From Bradyrhizobium sp. B097 (GTDB lineage Bacteria; Pseudomonadota; Alphaproteobacteria; Rhizobiales; Xanthobacteraceae): 64,000 nt of DNA. Location: positions 8,676,501 to 8,740,500 of the forward strand of contig NZ_CP152412.1 of NCBI RefSeq assembly GCF_038957035.1. Direction: 5' to 3'. The notes under the pieces were generated by a model. The model had not been told where the DNA came from. It was given only the letters and a program-made list of their open reading frames with translations, and searched no databases. Within the stretch, counting starts at the first letter, position 1. Each line of letters starts with the position of its first letter. The position numbers were made by a program, and so were the translations under genes. Of this stretch, positions 53,299-62,065 are shown one piece after another.

Positions 53299-53710
53299 TC
53301 ACCATCGCCCAGAACCTGCGGTACGGCGACTTCGGATTGTCGACGAAGGCCACACCGACGCGCTTCGCGCCCGGCATCAGCAGGTTCTCGCGATGCCCCG
53401 CCGAGTCCTCCCACTGCTTCAGCATCTCGGCGAAAGCGATGAAGCCGGCGCCGATATTTTCCGCGGCGCGCTGCTTCTTCAGCGGAGCGATGCGGGTGAA
53501 GAAGCTGCCGCCCGCGGAGTGGCTGACCGATCCGGTCGCCGACATCGCCTGCGCCTGCTTCAGCGCCATCGCATTCAGCTTCGCGTCGAGCTTCACCGCG
53601 GGCATATGATTGGCGCGCCGGTAGGCACTGATCGAACCAGCATAGTCGGCGGCGCTTGCCGCCGTCGTGATGCCGAGCACGAAGGTGAGCGCGAGGAACA
53701 GCAGCTTCAT
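53288..53710 (-). CDS. CAP-domain (SCP/PR1-like) secreted protein
   Basis: A 140-residue protein with a signal peptide (cleavage near SAADY, about residue 19) chosen from the ATG at 53710. The rest is a compact CAP domain: ISAYRRANHMPAVKLDAKLNAMALKQAQAMSATGSVSHS, AAENIGAG, LKQWEDSAGHRENLLMPGAKRVGVAF. The His and Glu residues of the CAP cavity are kept (SVSHS, AENIG, GHRENL). Bacterial members are periplasmic with unclear function, some sporulation- or stress-linked. Co-directional with the small gene upstream, 22 bases apart. Confidence 0.85.
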   Translation of the reverse strand: MKLLFLALTFVLGITTAASAADYAGSISAYRRANHMPAVKLDAKLNAMALKQAQAMSATGSVSHSAGGSFFTRIAPLKKQRAAENIGAGFIAFAEMLKQWEDSAGHRENLLMPGAKRVGVAFVDNPKSPYRRFWAMVITD

Positions 53711-53732
53711 CTGAGGTCTTCTCTGCAATGGA

Positions 53733-53939
53733 TCAGTGCGCGCGACCGCGCTTGTGGTGTCGAGGCGTAACCGGTTTGTGCACAGGCCCAGCCGATCGGC
53801 TCGACGCCGCGGCCGCCGCGCGCTGCTCCTGCAAACGCGCATCATAGCCCGGCGAAGGTGTCACGGTCGGCGGCGCGGCGCGGACCGTGACGGTGCCGAG
53901 CGCAACAAGCGTGAGCAGCATGATGCAGGATCGTTTCAT
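53733..53939 (-). CDS. Small secreted basic protein
   Basis: A 68-residue product with a near-perfect AGGAGGTGA ribosome site, a signal peptide ending VRAAP (about residue 22), and a short mature part rich in Ala, Arg, Pro and His (KPVTPRHHKRGRAH at the end). It is upstream of the CAP-domain gene by 22 bases and probably in the same operon. No known domain; the basic tail could bind nucleic acid or anionic polymers, but this is only a guess from composition. Confidence 0.65.
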   Translation of the reverse strand: MKRSCIMLLTLVALGTVTVRAAPPTVTPSPGYDARLQEQRAAAAASSRSAGPVHKPVTPRHHKRGRAH

Positions 53940-53995
53940 GATGTCACCTCCTCGGTTATCCGAACGCTATGCCAGACGATCGTCGGCGCTCACGG

Positions 53996-55003
53996 TCAGC
54001 GGCCATCGCGAATCTGCTCCGGCGTCAGCCCCGGCGAGCCCTTGCCGTCGGCCTCCGCCTTGCGGATCAGCGCGATGACGCGGCGCGACAGCGGCGCCTC
54101 CAGCCCGCGGCGATCCGCGATCGCGGTGATCACGCCCTGCAGATAGTCGATCTCGGTGCGCCGGCCACGCTGCAGATCTTCCCACATCGAGGAGCGCGCT
54201 TCGGGATCGATCTTCATGGTGCGGCCGAGCAGCATGTCGAACAGCGTGTCCGGCAGCCGCAGCAATGCCGGCATCCAGCTCGAAGGCAGCGGCGTCGGCG
54301 ACACCGGCACAATCCCTTCGGCGCGAATCGCCGCCAAACCCTCAGCCATCTGGTCGGCGAACAGTCGTCGCCAGCCGCGCTGTGCGAGCTGCTGCCGCAG
54401 CGGAACGTTGGACAGCGCATTGAGCGCGTTGTTGAGATTGACGATCAGCTTGCCCCACTGCACGCCGTCGATGTTGGCGGTGCCCTTCATCGCAAGACCT
54501 GGCACCGAGAGCCGTGCCGCGGTGCCAGCATCATCCTGGGCGATCACGATGTCGCCCGAGGTCGAGCGATGGAAGCGGCCGCCGCCGAGTGCGACCACAT
54601 TGAACGGCACCATGCCGCCGAGCACCTTGCGGCCCGGCAGGCGCTCGCGCAGCAGCGGCACATTGCCGACGCCATTCTGCAGGCTGATCACCGCGGCATC
54701 GGCGGCTGCGTGGCGCGCGATCAATTCAGCGATCTCGGCTGTATCGGCGCTCTTCACCGTCACCAGCGCCGTCTCGACGTCGCGCAGGATCGACGGATCG
54801 TCGGACAGAATGAGCCGGTCCGCGGATACCGCCCGCTCCGAGCCGTCGAAACTGCTGACCCGCAAGCCGTTGCCTGCAATCTCCTGGATCAACCGCGGCC
54901 GCGCCAGCAGCGCGACGCGGCGGCCGGACGCAGCCACCATGCCGCCGACGAAGCAACCGATGCTTCCGGCGCCCGCGATGCCGATCGGCCGGTCCGCGTT
55001 CAT
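53996..55003 (-). CDS. Ketopantoate reductase (2-dehydropantoate 2-reductase) family
   Basis: A 335-residue protein with the PanE fold. GAGSIG at about 10-15 is the NADPH site, LVTVKSADT the next, SLQNGVGN contains the conserved Asn-Gly, the catalytic Lys lies in GVQWGKLIVNLNNALNALSN (the typical K-x-x-x-N-x-x-x-N spacing), and the acidic residue near RRTEIDYLQG completes the site. These features fit true ketopantoate reductase better than the homologue at 36112. Ends 57 bases before the start of the small secreted gene on the same strand. Upstream of it lies an unusual triplet of 13-base repeats. Confidence 0.88.
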   Translation of the reverse strand: MNADRPIGIAGAGSIGCFVGGMVAASGRRVALLARPRLIQEIAGNGLRVSSFDGSERAVSADRLILSDDPSILRDVETALVTVKSADTAEIAELIARHAAADAAVISLQNGVGNVPLLRERLPGRKVLGGMVPFNVVALGGGRFHRSTSGDIVIAQDDAGTAARLSVPGLAMKGTANIDGVQWGKLIVNLNNALNALSNVPLRQQLAQRGWRRLFADQMAEGLAAIRAEGIVPVSPTPLPSSWMPALLRLPDTLFDMLLGRTMKIDPEARSSMWEDLQRGRRTEIDYLQGVITAIADRRGLEAPLSRRVIALIRKAEADGKGSPGLTPEQIRDGR

Positions 55004-55030
55004 TTGGCTAAACGTCCGTTCATCAGGGCT

Positions 55031-55069
55031 CGATAGCAGACCTCGATAGCAGACCGCGATAGCAGACCT
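55031..55069. repeat. Three tandem 13-bp direct repeats
   Basis: CGATAGCAGACCT, CGATAGCAGACCG and CGATAGCAGACCT follow each other without gaps 27 bases upstream of the ketopantoate reductase start. Thirteen is not a multiple of the helical turn nor of three. They may be a slippage product or binding sites in the promoter. Confidence 0.7.
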
Positions 55070-55179
55070 TGGGTTGCCTGCCTATTTCCACGCGCCGCCG
55101 CCCGGCTGGCCCGCCTTGTAACCGTCATGGCCCGAAGCTATGTTTCCGGCTCGGGGCACGGTTGCGGCAGGAGACGATC

Positions 55180-55788
55180 ATGGGTTTACTCGACGTACTC
55201 AACGGCATGCAGAACGGGCCCCGCGGTCCGAGCGCGCCAAGCACACCATCCGACAGCTCCAGCAGCGGCGGCAGCGGCATGTCGCCGATGACGATGGCCA
55301 TCCTGGCGTTGCTCGCCTGGAAGGCGGTCAAGCATTTCTCCGGCGGCCAGCCGGGCGCGACCGCCCCCCAGCCGACGCCCGCGCAGGCGCCGTCGCTCCC
55401 CGGCAACGTCACCGCGAGCCTGCCCGGCGGCGCCGGTGGTGGCGGGCTCGGTGATCTGCTCAAGGGCGGCCTTGGCGGCCTGCTCGCCGGCGGTGCAGCC
55501 GGCACCGTGCTCAGCGGCGGCCTCGGCGATCTGCTCAGCCAATTGCAGCAGAAGGGACATGGCGATACGGCCAATTCCTGGGTCAGCAACGGCCCCAACA
55601 AGCAGATCGCGCCCGGCGATCTCGCCAACGCGCTCGGCGCCGACCAGATCGACTCGCTGGCGTCGCAGAGCGGCATGTCGCGCGACCAATTGCTGCAGGG
55701 CCTGAGCCAGTATCTGCCCGACGCGATCAATCATCTGACGCCGGACGGCCGGCTGCCGAGCGGCGACGAGCTGAGCGGCCGGCTTTAG
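55180..55788 (+). CDS. YidB family protein (DUF937)
   Basis: A 202-residue protein. The start at 55180 (MGLLDVLNGMQNGPRG) has a GGAG site and matches the usual YidB opening. A hydrophobic segment (MSPMTMAILALLAWKAVKHF, about 31-50) follows a Ser/Gly linker; after a Pro/Ala stretch comes a Gly-rich block (GGLGDLLKGGLGGLLAGGAAG) and the conserved C-terminal domain (WVSNGPNKQIAPGDLANALG...LLQGLSQYLPDAINHLTPDG). The role of YidB proteins is not known. 36 bases before the GlsB-type gene, likely an operon. Confidence 0.88.
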   Translation: MGLLDVLNGMQNGPRGPSAPSTPSDSSSSGGSGMSPMTMAILALLAWKAVKHFSGGQPGATAPQPTPAQAPSLPGNVTASLPGGAGGGGLGDLLKGGLGGLLAGGAAGTVLSGGLGDLLSQLQQKGHGDTANSWVSNGPNKQIAPGDLANALGADQIDSLASQSGMSRDQLLQGLSQYLPDAINHLTPDGRLPSGDELSGRL

Positions 55789-55824
55789 CGCCAGCGTTGA
55801 TTCCATCTGAGGAGGACGACAGTC

Positions 55825-56103
55825 ATGGGCGGCATCATCTGGGTCATCATCGTCGGCTTTGTCGCGGGAATCATCGCGCGGCTCCTGTCGCCGGGACCGA
55901 ATAATCCAAGCGGCTTTATTCTCACCACCGTGCTCGGCATCGCCGGCGCGTTTCTCGCGACCTTCATCGGCCAGGCCATCGGCCATTACGGTCCTGAACA
56001 GGGCGCCGGCTTCATCACCGCCACGATCGGCGCGCTGGTGGTGCTGTTCATCTGGAACCGGCTGGTCGCGGCGCGCGTGATCCCGGATTTGGGAAACAAA
56101 TAG
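55825..56103 (+). CDS. GlsB/YeaQ/YmgE family stress-response membrane protein
   Basis: A 92-residue protein with three hydrophobic helices (GGIIWVIIVGFVAGIIARLL, FILTTVLGIAGAFLATFIGQAIG, GFITATIGALVVLFIWNRLV) and the Gly-rich pattern of the transglycosylase-associated (Pfam) family, here GIIARLLSPGPNNPSG after helix 1. A GGAGGA site precedes the ATG. Members are induced by general stress in several bacteria. Ends in a strong terminator. Confidence 0.9.
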   Translation: MGGIIWVIIVGFVAGIIARLLSPGPNNPSGFILTTVLGIAGAFLATFIGQAIGHYGPEQGAGFITATIGALVVLFIWNRLVAARVIPDLGNK

Positions 56104-56130
56104 AGCCAGCCGCGATACTGGTTCAAAATC

Positions 56131-56166
56131 AAAATGCCCGGGCCTGGCCCGGGCATTTTCGTTTCT
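56131..56166 (+). terminator. Rho-independent terminator, probably bidirectional
   Basis: AAAATGCCCGGGCC / GGCCCGGGCATTTT is a 14-base perfect palindrome with A-run before and T-run after, 28 bases past the GlsB-type stop and before the end of the convergent SDR gene. It should stop transcription from both sides. Confidence 0.85.
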
Positions 56167-56180
56167 GCAACGGCACTTCG

Positions 56181-56963
56181 TCACTGAATGAGGTGCATGC
56201 CGGCGTCCATGCGGACGAATTCGCCGGTCATGTTGCTCGACGCCGGGCTCGCCAGGAAGCAGACGAGATTGGCGATATCTTCGGCCGTTGACGCGACCTT
56301 CAGCGGCACACGCGCGACCACGGCGTCACGCACCTGCTTGGCGCCCGCCTCGCCACGGCCCTTGGTGAACCAGGGCGTATCGATATAGCCCGGACACACC
56401 GTGTTGACGCGGATCAACGGCGCCAGCGCGCGCGCCAGCGACTGCGTCATGGTGTTGAGCGCGCCCTTGCTCGCGGCATAGGCCACCGACGAACCGCCGC
56501 CGGAAATGCCGGCGATCGAGGAGACGTTGACCACCGCCGAGGGACGGCCGGAGGCCTTCGCGCCGGCTTCGAGCAGCGCACGCGCGGCACGAACCATCTG
56601 GAACGGGCCGATGGTGTTGACAGCATAGATGCGCTGGAAATCCTCCGCCGTCAGGCCGTCGAGATCGTGATGCGGCACATGCTTCGTGGTGCCGGCATTG
56701 TTGACGAGCACGTCGAGGCGGCCCCAGCCCTGCGCAGCGGCTGCGATCTTCTTGCAGTCCTCATCGCGCGAGACGTCGCCCTGCACCACCAGCACCTCGG
56801 CGCCCTGCTTGCGGCAGGCTTCCGCGGTCGCCTCGGCTTCCGCCTTGCTGTTGGAATAGTTGATGATGAGGCGCGCGCCCGGCGTGGCGAGGATTTGCGC
56901 GGTGGCGGCGCCGAGGCCCGATGCCGATCCCGTCACGATCGCGCACAAACCATCCTTGGACAT
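56181..56963 (-). CDS. Short-chain dehydrogenase/reductase (classical SDR)
   Basis: A 260-residue NAD(P)-dependent reductase of the FabG type. The start at 56963 lies a suitable distance from an AAGGA site; an ATG two codons earlier is too close. TGSASGLG is at 11-18, NNAGT near 90, the catalytic Ser in VVNVSSIAG and Tyr/Lys in YAASK. The sequence end (FVRMDAGMHLIQ) is typical. A neutral Asn-Tyr-Ser stretch after strand 2 (IINYSNSK) suggests NADPH. No close operon partner; substrate unknown. Confidence 0.88.
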   Translation of the reverse strand: MSKDGLCAIVTGSASGLGAATAQILATPGARLIINYSNSKAEAEATAEACRKQGAEVLVVQGDVSRDEDCKKIAAAAQGWGRLDVLVNNAGTTKHVPHHDLDGLTAEDFQRIYAVNTIGPFQMVRAARALLEAGAKASGRPSAVVNVSSIAGISGGGSSVAYAASKGALNTMTQSLARALAPLIRVNTVCPGYIDTPWFTKGRGEAGAKQVRDAVVARVPLKVASTAEDIANLVCFLASPASSNMTGEFVRMDAGMHLIQ

Positions 56964-57067
56964 CTGCATTTTCCTTGTTGTTGTAAGCCAGATGAACTCC
57001 GGCGGCGGCATACCATATCGCGCGGGATGCCATCTGCAAACTGCGCCAAGACCTCACCTACAGGGCC

Positions 57068-57829
57068 TCACATATACGCGTTCGGACCCTTTTGCAGGCT
57101 GGCCCACTGTGCATCGTCATGCCCGCAGATGATCTTGACGCCGGATGCCTCAAGCCGCGCGATCTCGTCGAGCGAGTGCAGGAACTGGTCGACGTCGAGG
57201 CTGTTCCTCGGTGAGGTCTGCTGATCGAGATTGGCGCGCACACTGAGCGCGTCGGACGCGAGCAGATATTCGCCGCTCTGATCCAGCTTGACCAGCGCGC
57301 CGGTCGTTCCCTTCGAATGTCCCGGCAGCGGCACCAGCGTCAACTTGCCATCGCCGAACATATCCATCTGCCGATCGAAGATCTCCATCTTCAGCGGATG
57401 ATCCCAATCCGCCTTGATGTATCCGCGATCGAACGCGTTGTCGGCATTCGCGGCCTCGACCTCGAGCGCGTGAACGAAGATGGTCGCCTTCTTGAAGAAG
57501 CCGTTGCAGCCGCAATGATCGGTGTGCAGGTGAGAGCAGATCACGACGTCGATATCGTCAGGGCCAAGGCCAACCGCCTTCAGGCTCGTCAGCACATGAT
57601 CGTCCGCCGGCATGATCGGCTGCATGTATTTGGCAAGCGTGCCGAGCCGCCCTTCGGGATCGGTCGCGACATCGGGATGGCATCCGGTGTCGAACAGCAC
57701 ATTGCCCTGCGTATGCCGCAACAGCACGCAGGCGACCGGCAGATCGATCATCTCGCCGCGCGCGGCATCAGGCAGATAGGTCCGCCTGGACATCCGCAAA
57801 CGTCCGCCCGACAGCATATGCATCTTCAT
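57068..57829 (-). CDS. Metallo-beta-lactamase-fold hydrolase, AHL-lactonase-like
   Basis: A 253-residue binuclear zinc hydrolase. The metal motif HLHTDH is at residues 100-105, the later ligands are in LPGHSKGTTG and ASDAL, and the final His in CGHDDAQW, so both zinc sites are complete. The length and the opening (YLPDAARGEMIDLPVACVLLRHTQGNVLFDTG) fit the AiiA/AttM N-acyl-homoserine-lactone lactonase group, but lactones from other sources (for example from a catabolic pathway) are equally possible. Divergent from the CoA-ligase operon, sharing a dyad. Confidence 0.85.
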   Translation of the reverse strand: MKMHMLSGGRLRMSRRTYLPDAARGEMIDLPVACVLLRHTQGNVLFDTGCHPDVATDPEGRLGTLAKYMQPIMPADDHVLTSLKAVGLGPDDIDVVICSHLHTDHCGCNGFFKKATIFVHALEVEAANADNAFDRGYIKADWDHPLKMEIFDRQMDMFGDGKLTLVPLPGHSKGTTGALVKLDQSGEYLLASDALSVRANLDQQTSPRNSLDVDQFLHSLDEIARLEASGVKIICGHDDAQWASLQKGPNAYM

Positions 57830-57861
57830 CTCGTTACCTCCCAGCTTGACTTAAAACTACA

Positions 57862-57884
57862 TATGAGTTTTTTGGAAACTCATA
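57862..57884. promoter_or_regulatory. Dyad in the lactonase / CoA-ligase divergent promoter
   Basis: TATGAGTTT (57862-57870), 5-base spacer, AAACTCATA (57876-57884): a perfect 9-bp inverted repeat in the AT-rich part of the 195-base gap between the divergent genes. Good candidate operator, probably for the IclR protein coded at 62066. Confidence 0.5.
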
Positions 57885-58023
57885 ATCAATTTGACAGCAC
57901 ATTACCCACCCTTATAGCTTCCGCGCAACGCCGCGATCGCGGCAACGCGCTCAACGAAGCAGCTCTCTATGGACCGGCATCGTTGACATCGACCTGCGGC
58001 CGCCAGAGGGAAGCTTCGCCACG

Positions 58024-59652
58024 ATGTACACCGTGTTCAGCGTGTTCGCTGCGACTGCAGATGCGGCAGCGTTCAAACCCTTCCTGCGCATTCCCGCGCG
58101 TCCCGACCGCGGCTATTTTCCCGATGGCGTCGAACTGTCCTATGGCGACATTGCGCGGCAGGTCTGCGCATTGCGCGAACACTACCGCGCGGCCGGCTTC
58201 GGGCATGGACACCGCGCCTGTCTATTGCTGGAGAACCGGCCTGATTTCATCGTGCATTGGCTGGCGCTCAACGGCCTCGGGGTCTCGATCGTTCCGATCA
58301 ACCCGGCCTATCGCGCGGCGGAGATCGCCTATCTCATTGCGCATGCCGAGCCCGACCTGATCGTCACGCTGCACGATCAGAAGGAGTTGCAGAAGGCGTT
58401 GACCGGCGCGGTGCCGGTGCTCGAGGTGTCCGGCGACGATCTCGGCGCGAGCGTGACGCAGATTTCGCAAGCCCTGAGGCCGCCACCGCGCGCCGGCGAG
58501 CCGGGAAGCGAGACCGAGGCGGCGCTGCTCTACACGTCAGGCACCACGGCGCGTCCGAAGGGCTGCATCCTCACCAACGAATACGTGGTCTCGACCGGCC
58601 GCTGGTACGTCAGCCACGGCGGCGAGGCGACCTATCATGCCGGAACGGAGCGCCTCTACAGCCCGCTGCCGCTGTTCCACATGGCCGGCCTGACGCTAAC
58701 CCCGATCGCGATGATGCTGACCGGCGGCTGCCTGATCCTGCCGGAGCGCTTCAACGCGAAATTGGCCTGGCGCGACATCGTCTCCTGCCGTGCAACCGTG
58801 CTGCACTATCTCGGCGTGATCGTCGCGGCCCTGCTCGCCCAGCCGGAGACGCCGGACGAGAAGGCCCATGCGCTGCGCTTCTCGATGGGCGTCGGTGCCA
58901 ATCCCGAGCAGCGCGCGCGAGCCCGCGAGCGCTTCGGCATCCCGTTCGTCGAGGGCTGGGGCATGACGGAGACCGGACGCAGCCCCTTCAACACGGTCGA
59001 GCCGCGCCATCTGGAGACGAACACGATCGGCCGCAGCGTGCCCGGCCTCGAAATGACCATCCTCGATGCCGACGGCAATGCGCTGCCGCCGGGCACGGTC
59101 GGCGAACTCTGCGTGCGTCATTCGGCAGCGACGCCGCGGCGCGGCTTCTTCTCGGGCTATCTGAAGGACCCCGAGGCCACCGAGCAGGCCTGGCGCGGCG
59201 GCTGGTTTCACACCGGCGACAGCGCTTGGCAGCATGAAGACGGCGCGTTCGTATTCGTCGACCGGCTGAAGCATCTGGTGCGGCGCGCCGGGGAAAATAT
59301 CTCGGCGGCGGAGATCGAGGCCGTGCTCGCGACGTCGCCGCTGGTCAAGCAGGCGGCGGTCGTTGCCGCGCGCGATCCGATCCGCGACGAGGAGGTCGCG
59401 GCCTTCATCGTCATCAACGATGGCACCAAAGCTTCGCGCGAACTTGCGCAGGAGATCTTCCACTTCTGCCGCGAGCGCCTCGCGCCGTTCAAGCTGCCGG
59501 CATGGATCGCCTTCGTCCGCGAGCTGCCGCTGACCTCGACCAACAAGATCCAGAAGCACACGCTGCTCGGCACGGACCGGGACCCGCAGGCGCATCCTGA
59601 CATGATCGACCTGCGGCAAGAAAAGACCAACGCCATAAGGCAATCGAACTAG
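58024..59652 (+). CDS. Acyl-CoA ligase (AMP-forming)
   Basis: A 542-residue adenylate-forming ligase. Core motif YTSGTTARPKG is at 170-180, GWGMTETG the A5 motif, WFHTGDSAW A7, DRLKHLVRRAGENISAAEIE A8, and the catalytic Lys in STNKIQKHTLL. It is of the fatty-acid/crotonobetaine-CoA ligase type rather than the benzoate type coded at 23728. It starts the operon that continues with a LivK-type binding protein, an Old Yellow Enzyme, an IclR regulator and an acyl-CoA dehydrogenase, so it probably activates the imported carboxylic acid. Substrate unknown. Confidence 0.87.
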   Translation: MYTVFSVFAATADAAAFKPFLRIPARPDRGYFPDGVELSYGDIARQVCALREHYRAAGFGHGHRACLLLENRPDFIVHWLALNGLGVSIVPINPAYRAAEIAYLIAHAEPDLIVTLHDQKELQKALTGAVPVLEVSGDDLGASVTQISQALRPPPRAGEPGSETEAALLYTSGTTARPKGCILTNEYVVSTGRWYVSHGGEATYHAGTERLYSPLPLFHMAGLTLTPIAMMLTGGCLILPERFNAKLAWRDIVSCRATVLHYLGVIVAALLAQPETPDEKAHALRFSMGVGANPEQRARARERFGIPFVEGWGMTETGRSPFNTVEPRHLETNTIGRSVPGLEMTILDADGNALPPGTVGELCVRHSAATPRRGFFSGYLKDPEATEQAWRGGWFHTGDSAWQHEDGAFVFVDRLKHLVRRAGENISAAEIEAVLATSPLVKQAAVVAARDPIRDEEVAAFIVINDGTKASRELAQEIFHFCRERLAPFKLPAWIAFVRELPLTSTNKIQKHTLLGTDRDPQAHPDMIDLRQEKTNAIRQSN

Positions 59653-59667
59653 AGGAAACCAGGGACA

Positions 59668-60885
59668 ATGACATCGAGTTACGGATGGCTCGCCGCGAGC
59701 GCTGCGTTGCTGACGGCCACCTTCGCAGCCGCGCCATCGCACGCGCAGATCTCCGACGACATGGTGAAGATCGGCGTGCTGACCGATCAGGCCGGCCTCT
59801 ATGCTGACGCCGCCGGCCCCGGCGCGGTCGAAGCGGTCCGGATGGCGATCGCGGATTTCGGCGGCAAGGTCCTGGGCAAACCGATCGCAATGGTCGATGC
59901 CGACCATCAGAACAAGGCCGACATCGGCGCCGGCATCGCGCGACGTTGGTACGAGCAGGAGAATGTCGACGTCATCGTCGATTTCGCCAATTCCGCCGTC
60001 GCGTTCGCCGTGCTCGAGCTCACCAAGCAGAAGAACAAGGCGATGCTGGTGTCGTCGGCCGGCTCCTCCGATCTGACCGGAAAGGGCTGCTCGGCCAATT
60101 CGGTGCAGTGGACCTACAACACCTATGCGCTCGCCAACAGCACGGTTCGGGCGCTGGCCAAGGAAGGCGCCAAGAGCTGGTACTTCGTCACGGTCGACTA
60201 CGCCTTCGGGCACGCGCTGCGCAACGACGCCGCCAAGACCGTGGAGAAGGTCGGCGGCAGCATCGCCGGCGAGGTGCGGCACCCGCTCAACAGCATGGAT
60301 TTCTCGTCCTATCTGTTGCAGGCCCAGAGCTCGAAGGCCGACGTGATCGCCTTTGCCAACACCGGCGGCGATCTCGCCAATTCGATCCGGCAGGCGCAGG
60401 AATTCGGGATGGCGCAAAAGCAGAAGCTCGCGGCCTTCCTGATGCAAACCAGCGACATCCACGCGATCGGCTTGCAGGCCGCCCAGGGGCTACAGCTCGC
60501 GACCGCGTTCTATTGGGATCTCGACGACAAGACCCGCGACTTCGCCGCGCGCTTTATGGCCAAGACCAACAAGCGGCCGACCATGGTGCAGGCTGGTCTC
60601 TACTCCGCTGTCATGAACTACCTCAAGGCAATCGAGAAGTCCGGCACCGACGACGGCCTCAAGGTGATCGCGCAGATGAAGGACATGCCGATCGATGACT
60701 TCTTTGCCCGCAATGCATTCCTGCGCGCGGACGGCCAGCTGATCCACGACATGTATCTCGTGCAGGTGAAATCGCCAGCGGAATCCAAGGGCGCCTGGGA
60801 TTACGAGAAACTGATTCAGGTCATCCCGGGCAAGGAGGCCTTTGCGACGCCAGAGGAGAGTGCATGCCCGCTGCTCAAGAAATGA
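59668..60885 (+). CDS. ABC transporter substrate-binding protein (LivK/aromatic-acid type)
   Basis: A 405-residue periplasmic protein with a signal peptide (cleavage near SHAQI, about residue 26) and the type-1 fold of branched-chain amino acid and aromatic-acid binders: DDMVKIGVLTDQAGLYADAAGPGAVEAVRMAI at the start and WYFVTVDYAFGHALRNDAA in the middle. It begins 15 bases after the CoA ligase. The four other subunits of a HAAT importer are not in the window. Proteins of this group in Rhodopseudomonas bind benzoate-like and fatty acids, which fits the catabolic operon. Confidence 0.88.
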   Translation: MTSSYGWLAASAALLTATFAAAPSHAQISDDMVKIGVLTDQAGLYADAAGPGAVEAVRMAIADFGGKVLGKPIAMVDADHQNKADIGAGIARRWYEQENVDVIVDFANSAVAFAVLELTKQKNKAMLVSSAGSSDLTGKGCSANSVQWTYNTYALANSTVRALAKEGAKSWYFVTVDYAFGHALRNDAAKTVEKVGGSIAGEVRHPLNSMDFSSYLLQAQSSKADVIAFANTGGDLANSIRQAQEFGMAQKQKLAAFLMQTSDIHAIGLQAAQGLQLATAFYWDLDDKTRDFAARFMAKTNKRPTMVQAGLYSAVMNYLKAIEKSGTDDGLKVIAQMKDMPIDDFFARNAFLRADGQLIHDMYLVQVKSPAESKGAWDYEKLIQVIPGKEAFATPEESACPLLKK

Positions 60886-60929
60886 TTGCTCGCACGAATC
60901 CGCAAACCACAAGCAAGGCTGGACATCGC

Positions 60930-62063
60930 ATGACCGAACTGCCGCTGCTCTTCACCCCGCTGCAACTCCGCGACCTCGAACTGAAGAACCGGATCATGGT
61001 CTCGCCGATGGCGACCTATTCGGCGCAGGACGGGCGCGCCACCGATTGGCACACCGCGCATATCGGCAAGCTCGCCGCCGGCGGCGCCGGTCTCGTATTC
61101 GTCGAGCAGAGCTCGGTGAACGTCCAGGGACGCATCACCCATGGCTGCCTCGGCATCTGGGACGATACGCACATCGCGGATCATGCCGCCCTCGCCGCGC
61201 TGATCCACCGCTTCAACGCCAAGGCCGCGATCCAGATCGCACATGGCGGCCGCAAGGGCTCGGCGCAGCGGCCGTGGGAAGGCGGCAATCCGCTTGGCGA
61301 AGCCGACATCAAGGCCCGCGGTGAAGGCCCGTGGCAGATCGCGGCTTCGAGCGGCATTCCCTTCGACGACGGCTGGCCCGCACCGCAGATGCTGACTTCA
61401 GAGCAGATCGATGCCCTGGTGGACGACTATCGCCAGGCGTTTCGCCGTGCCAGGGCTGCCGGTTACGACGTCATCGAGCTGCACTGCGCGCACGGCTACC
61501 TGATGCACTCGTTCCTGTCGCCGCTCGCCAACAACCGCAACGACGAGTACGGCGGGTCGCGCGAAAATCGCATGCGCCTGCCGCTGCGGGTCGCTGCGAT
61601 CATGCGCGAGGAATGGCCCGACCACCTGCCGGCCTTCGTCCGCATCTCGTCGGTCGACGGCGTCGACATCGGCTGGGGAATCGAGGACTCGATCGCGTTT
61701 GCGACCGAGCTGAAGGCGATCGGGATCGACATGGTGGACTGCTCATCGGGCGGCATGAAGCTGCCGCGCGGCAACTCGCTGGTGTCGCGCACGGCGGGCT
61801 TCCAGGTGCCCTTCGCCGAGCGCATCCAGAAGGAAGCCGGCATGCCGACGGTCGCGGTCGGGCTGATCCGCGAGCCGGACTACGCCGAAGCCATCTTGCG
61901 CGACGGCAAGGCGACGCTTATTGCACTCGGCCGCGAACTGCTGTGGAATCCGAATTGGCCCGCCCAGACGGCACTTGCGCTCGGATGCGATCCCGAGTGG
62001 ACGAGCTGGCCCGAGCAATATGGCTGGTGGCTGAAGCGGCGGGTGGCACAGCAGGGACGATAG
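60930..62063 (+). CDS. NADH:flavin oxidoreductase, Old Yellow Enzyme family (YqjM-like)
   Basis: A 377-residue FMN enzyme that reduces activated C=C bonds. The ATG at 60930 gives the family opening LPLLFTPLQLRDLELKNRIMVSPMATYSAQDG; an ATG at 60864 inside the previous gene has a better ribosome site and cannot be excluded. QIAHGGRKGS is the FMN/substrate block, the substrate-binding His pair is in LHCAHGYLMHSFLSP, and NRNDEYGGSRENRMRLP the conserved loop. The lack of Fe-S cysteines separates it from 2,4-dienoyl-CoA reductase. In this operon it may reduce a CoA-linked or free unsaturated intermediate. Confidence 0.87.
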   Translation: MTELPLLFTPLQLRDLELKNRIMVSPMATYSAQDGRATDWHTAHIGKLAAGGAGLVFVEQSSVNVQGRITHGCLGIWDDTHIADHAALAALIHRFNAKAAIQIAHGGRKGSAQRPWEGGNPLGEADIKARGEGPWQIAASSGIPFDDGWPAPQMLTSEQIDALVDDYRQAFRRARAAGYDVIELHCAHGYLMHSFLSPLANNRNDEYGGSRENRMRLPLRVAAIMREEWPDHLPAFVRISSVDGVDIGWGIEDSIAFATELKAIGIDMVDCSSGGMKLPRGNSLVSRTAGFQVPFAERIQKEAGMPTVAVGLIREPDYAEAILRDGKATLIALGRELLWNPNWPAQTALALGCDPEWTSWPEQYGWWLKRRVAQQGR

Positions 62064-62065
62064 CG

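Noticed and set aside
57068..57829. Calling the metallo-hydrolase a quorum-quenching enzyme
   Set aside because: The fold and motifs allow it, but no quorum-sensing genes are nearby and the divergent operon is catabolic, so a pathway lactone is as likely.
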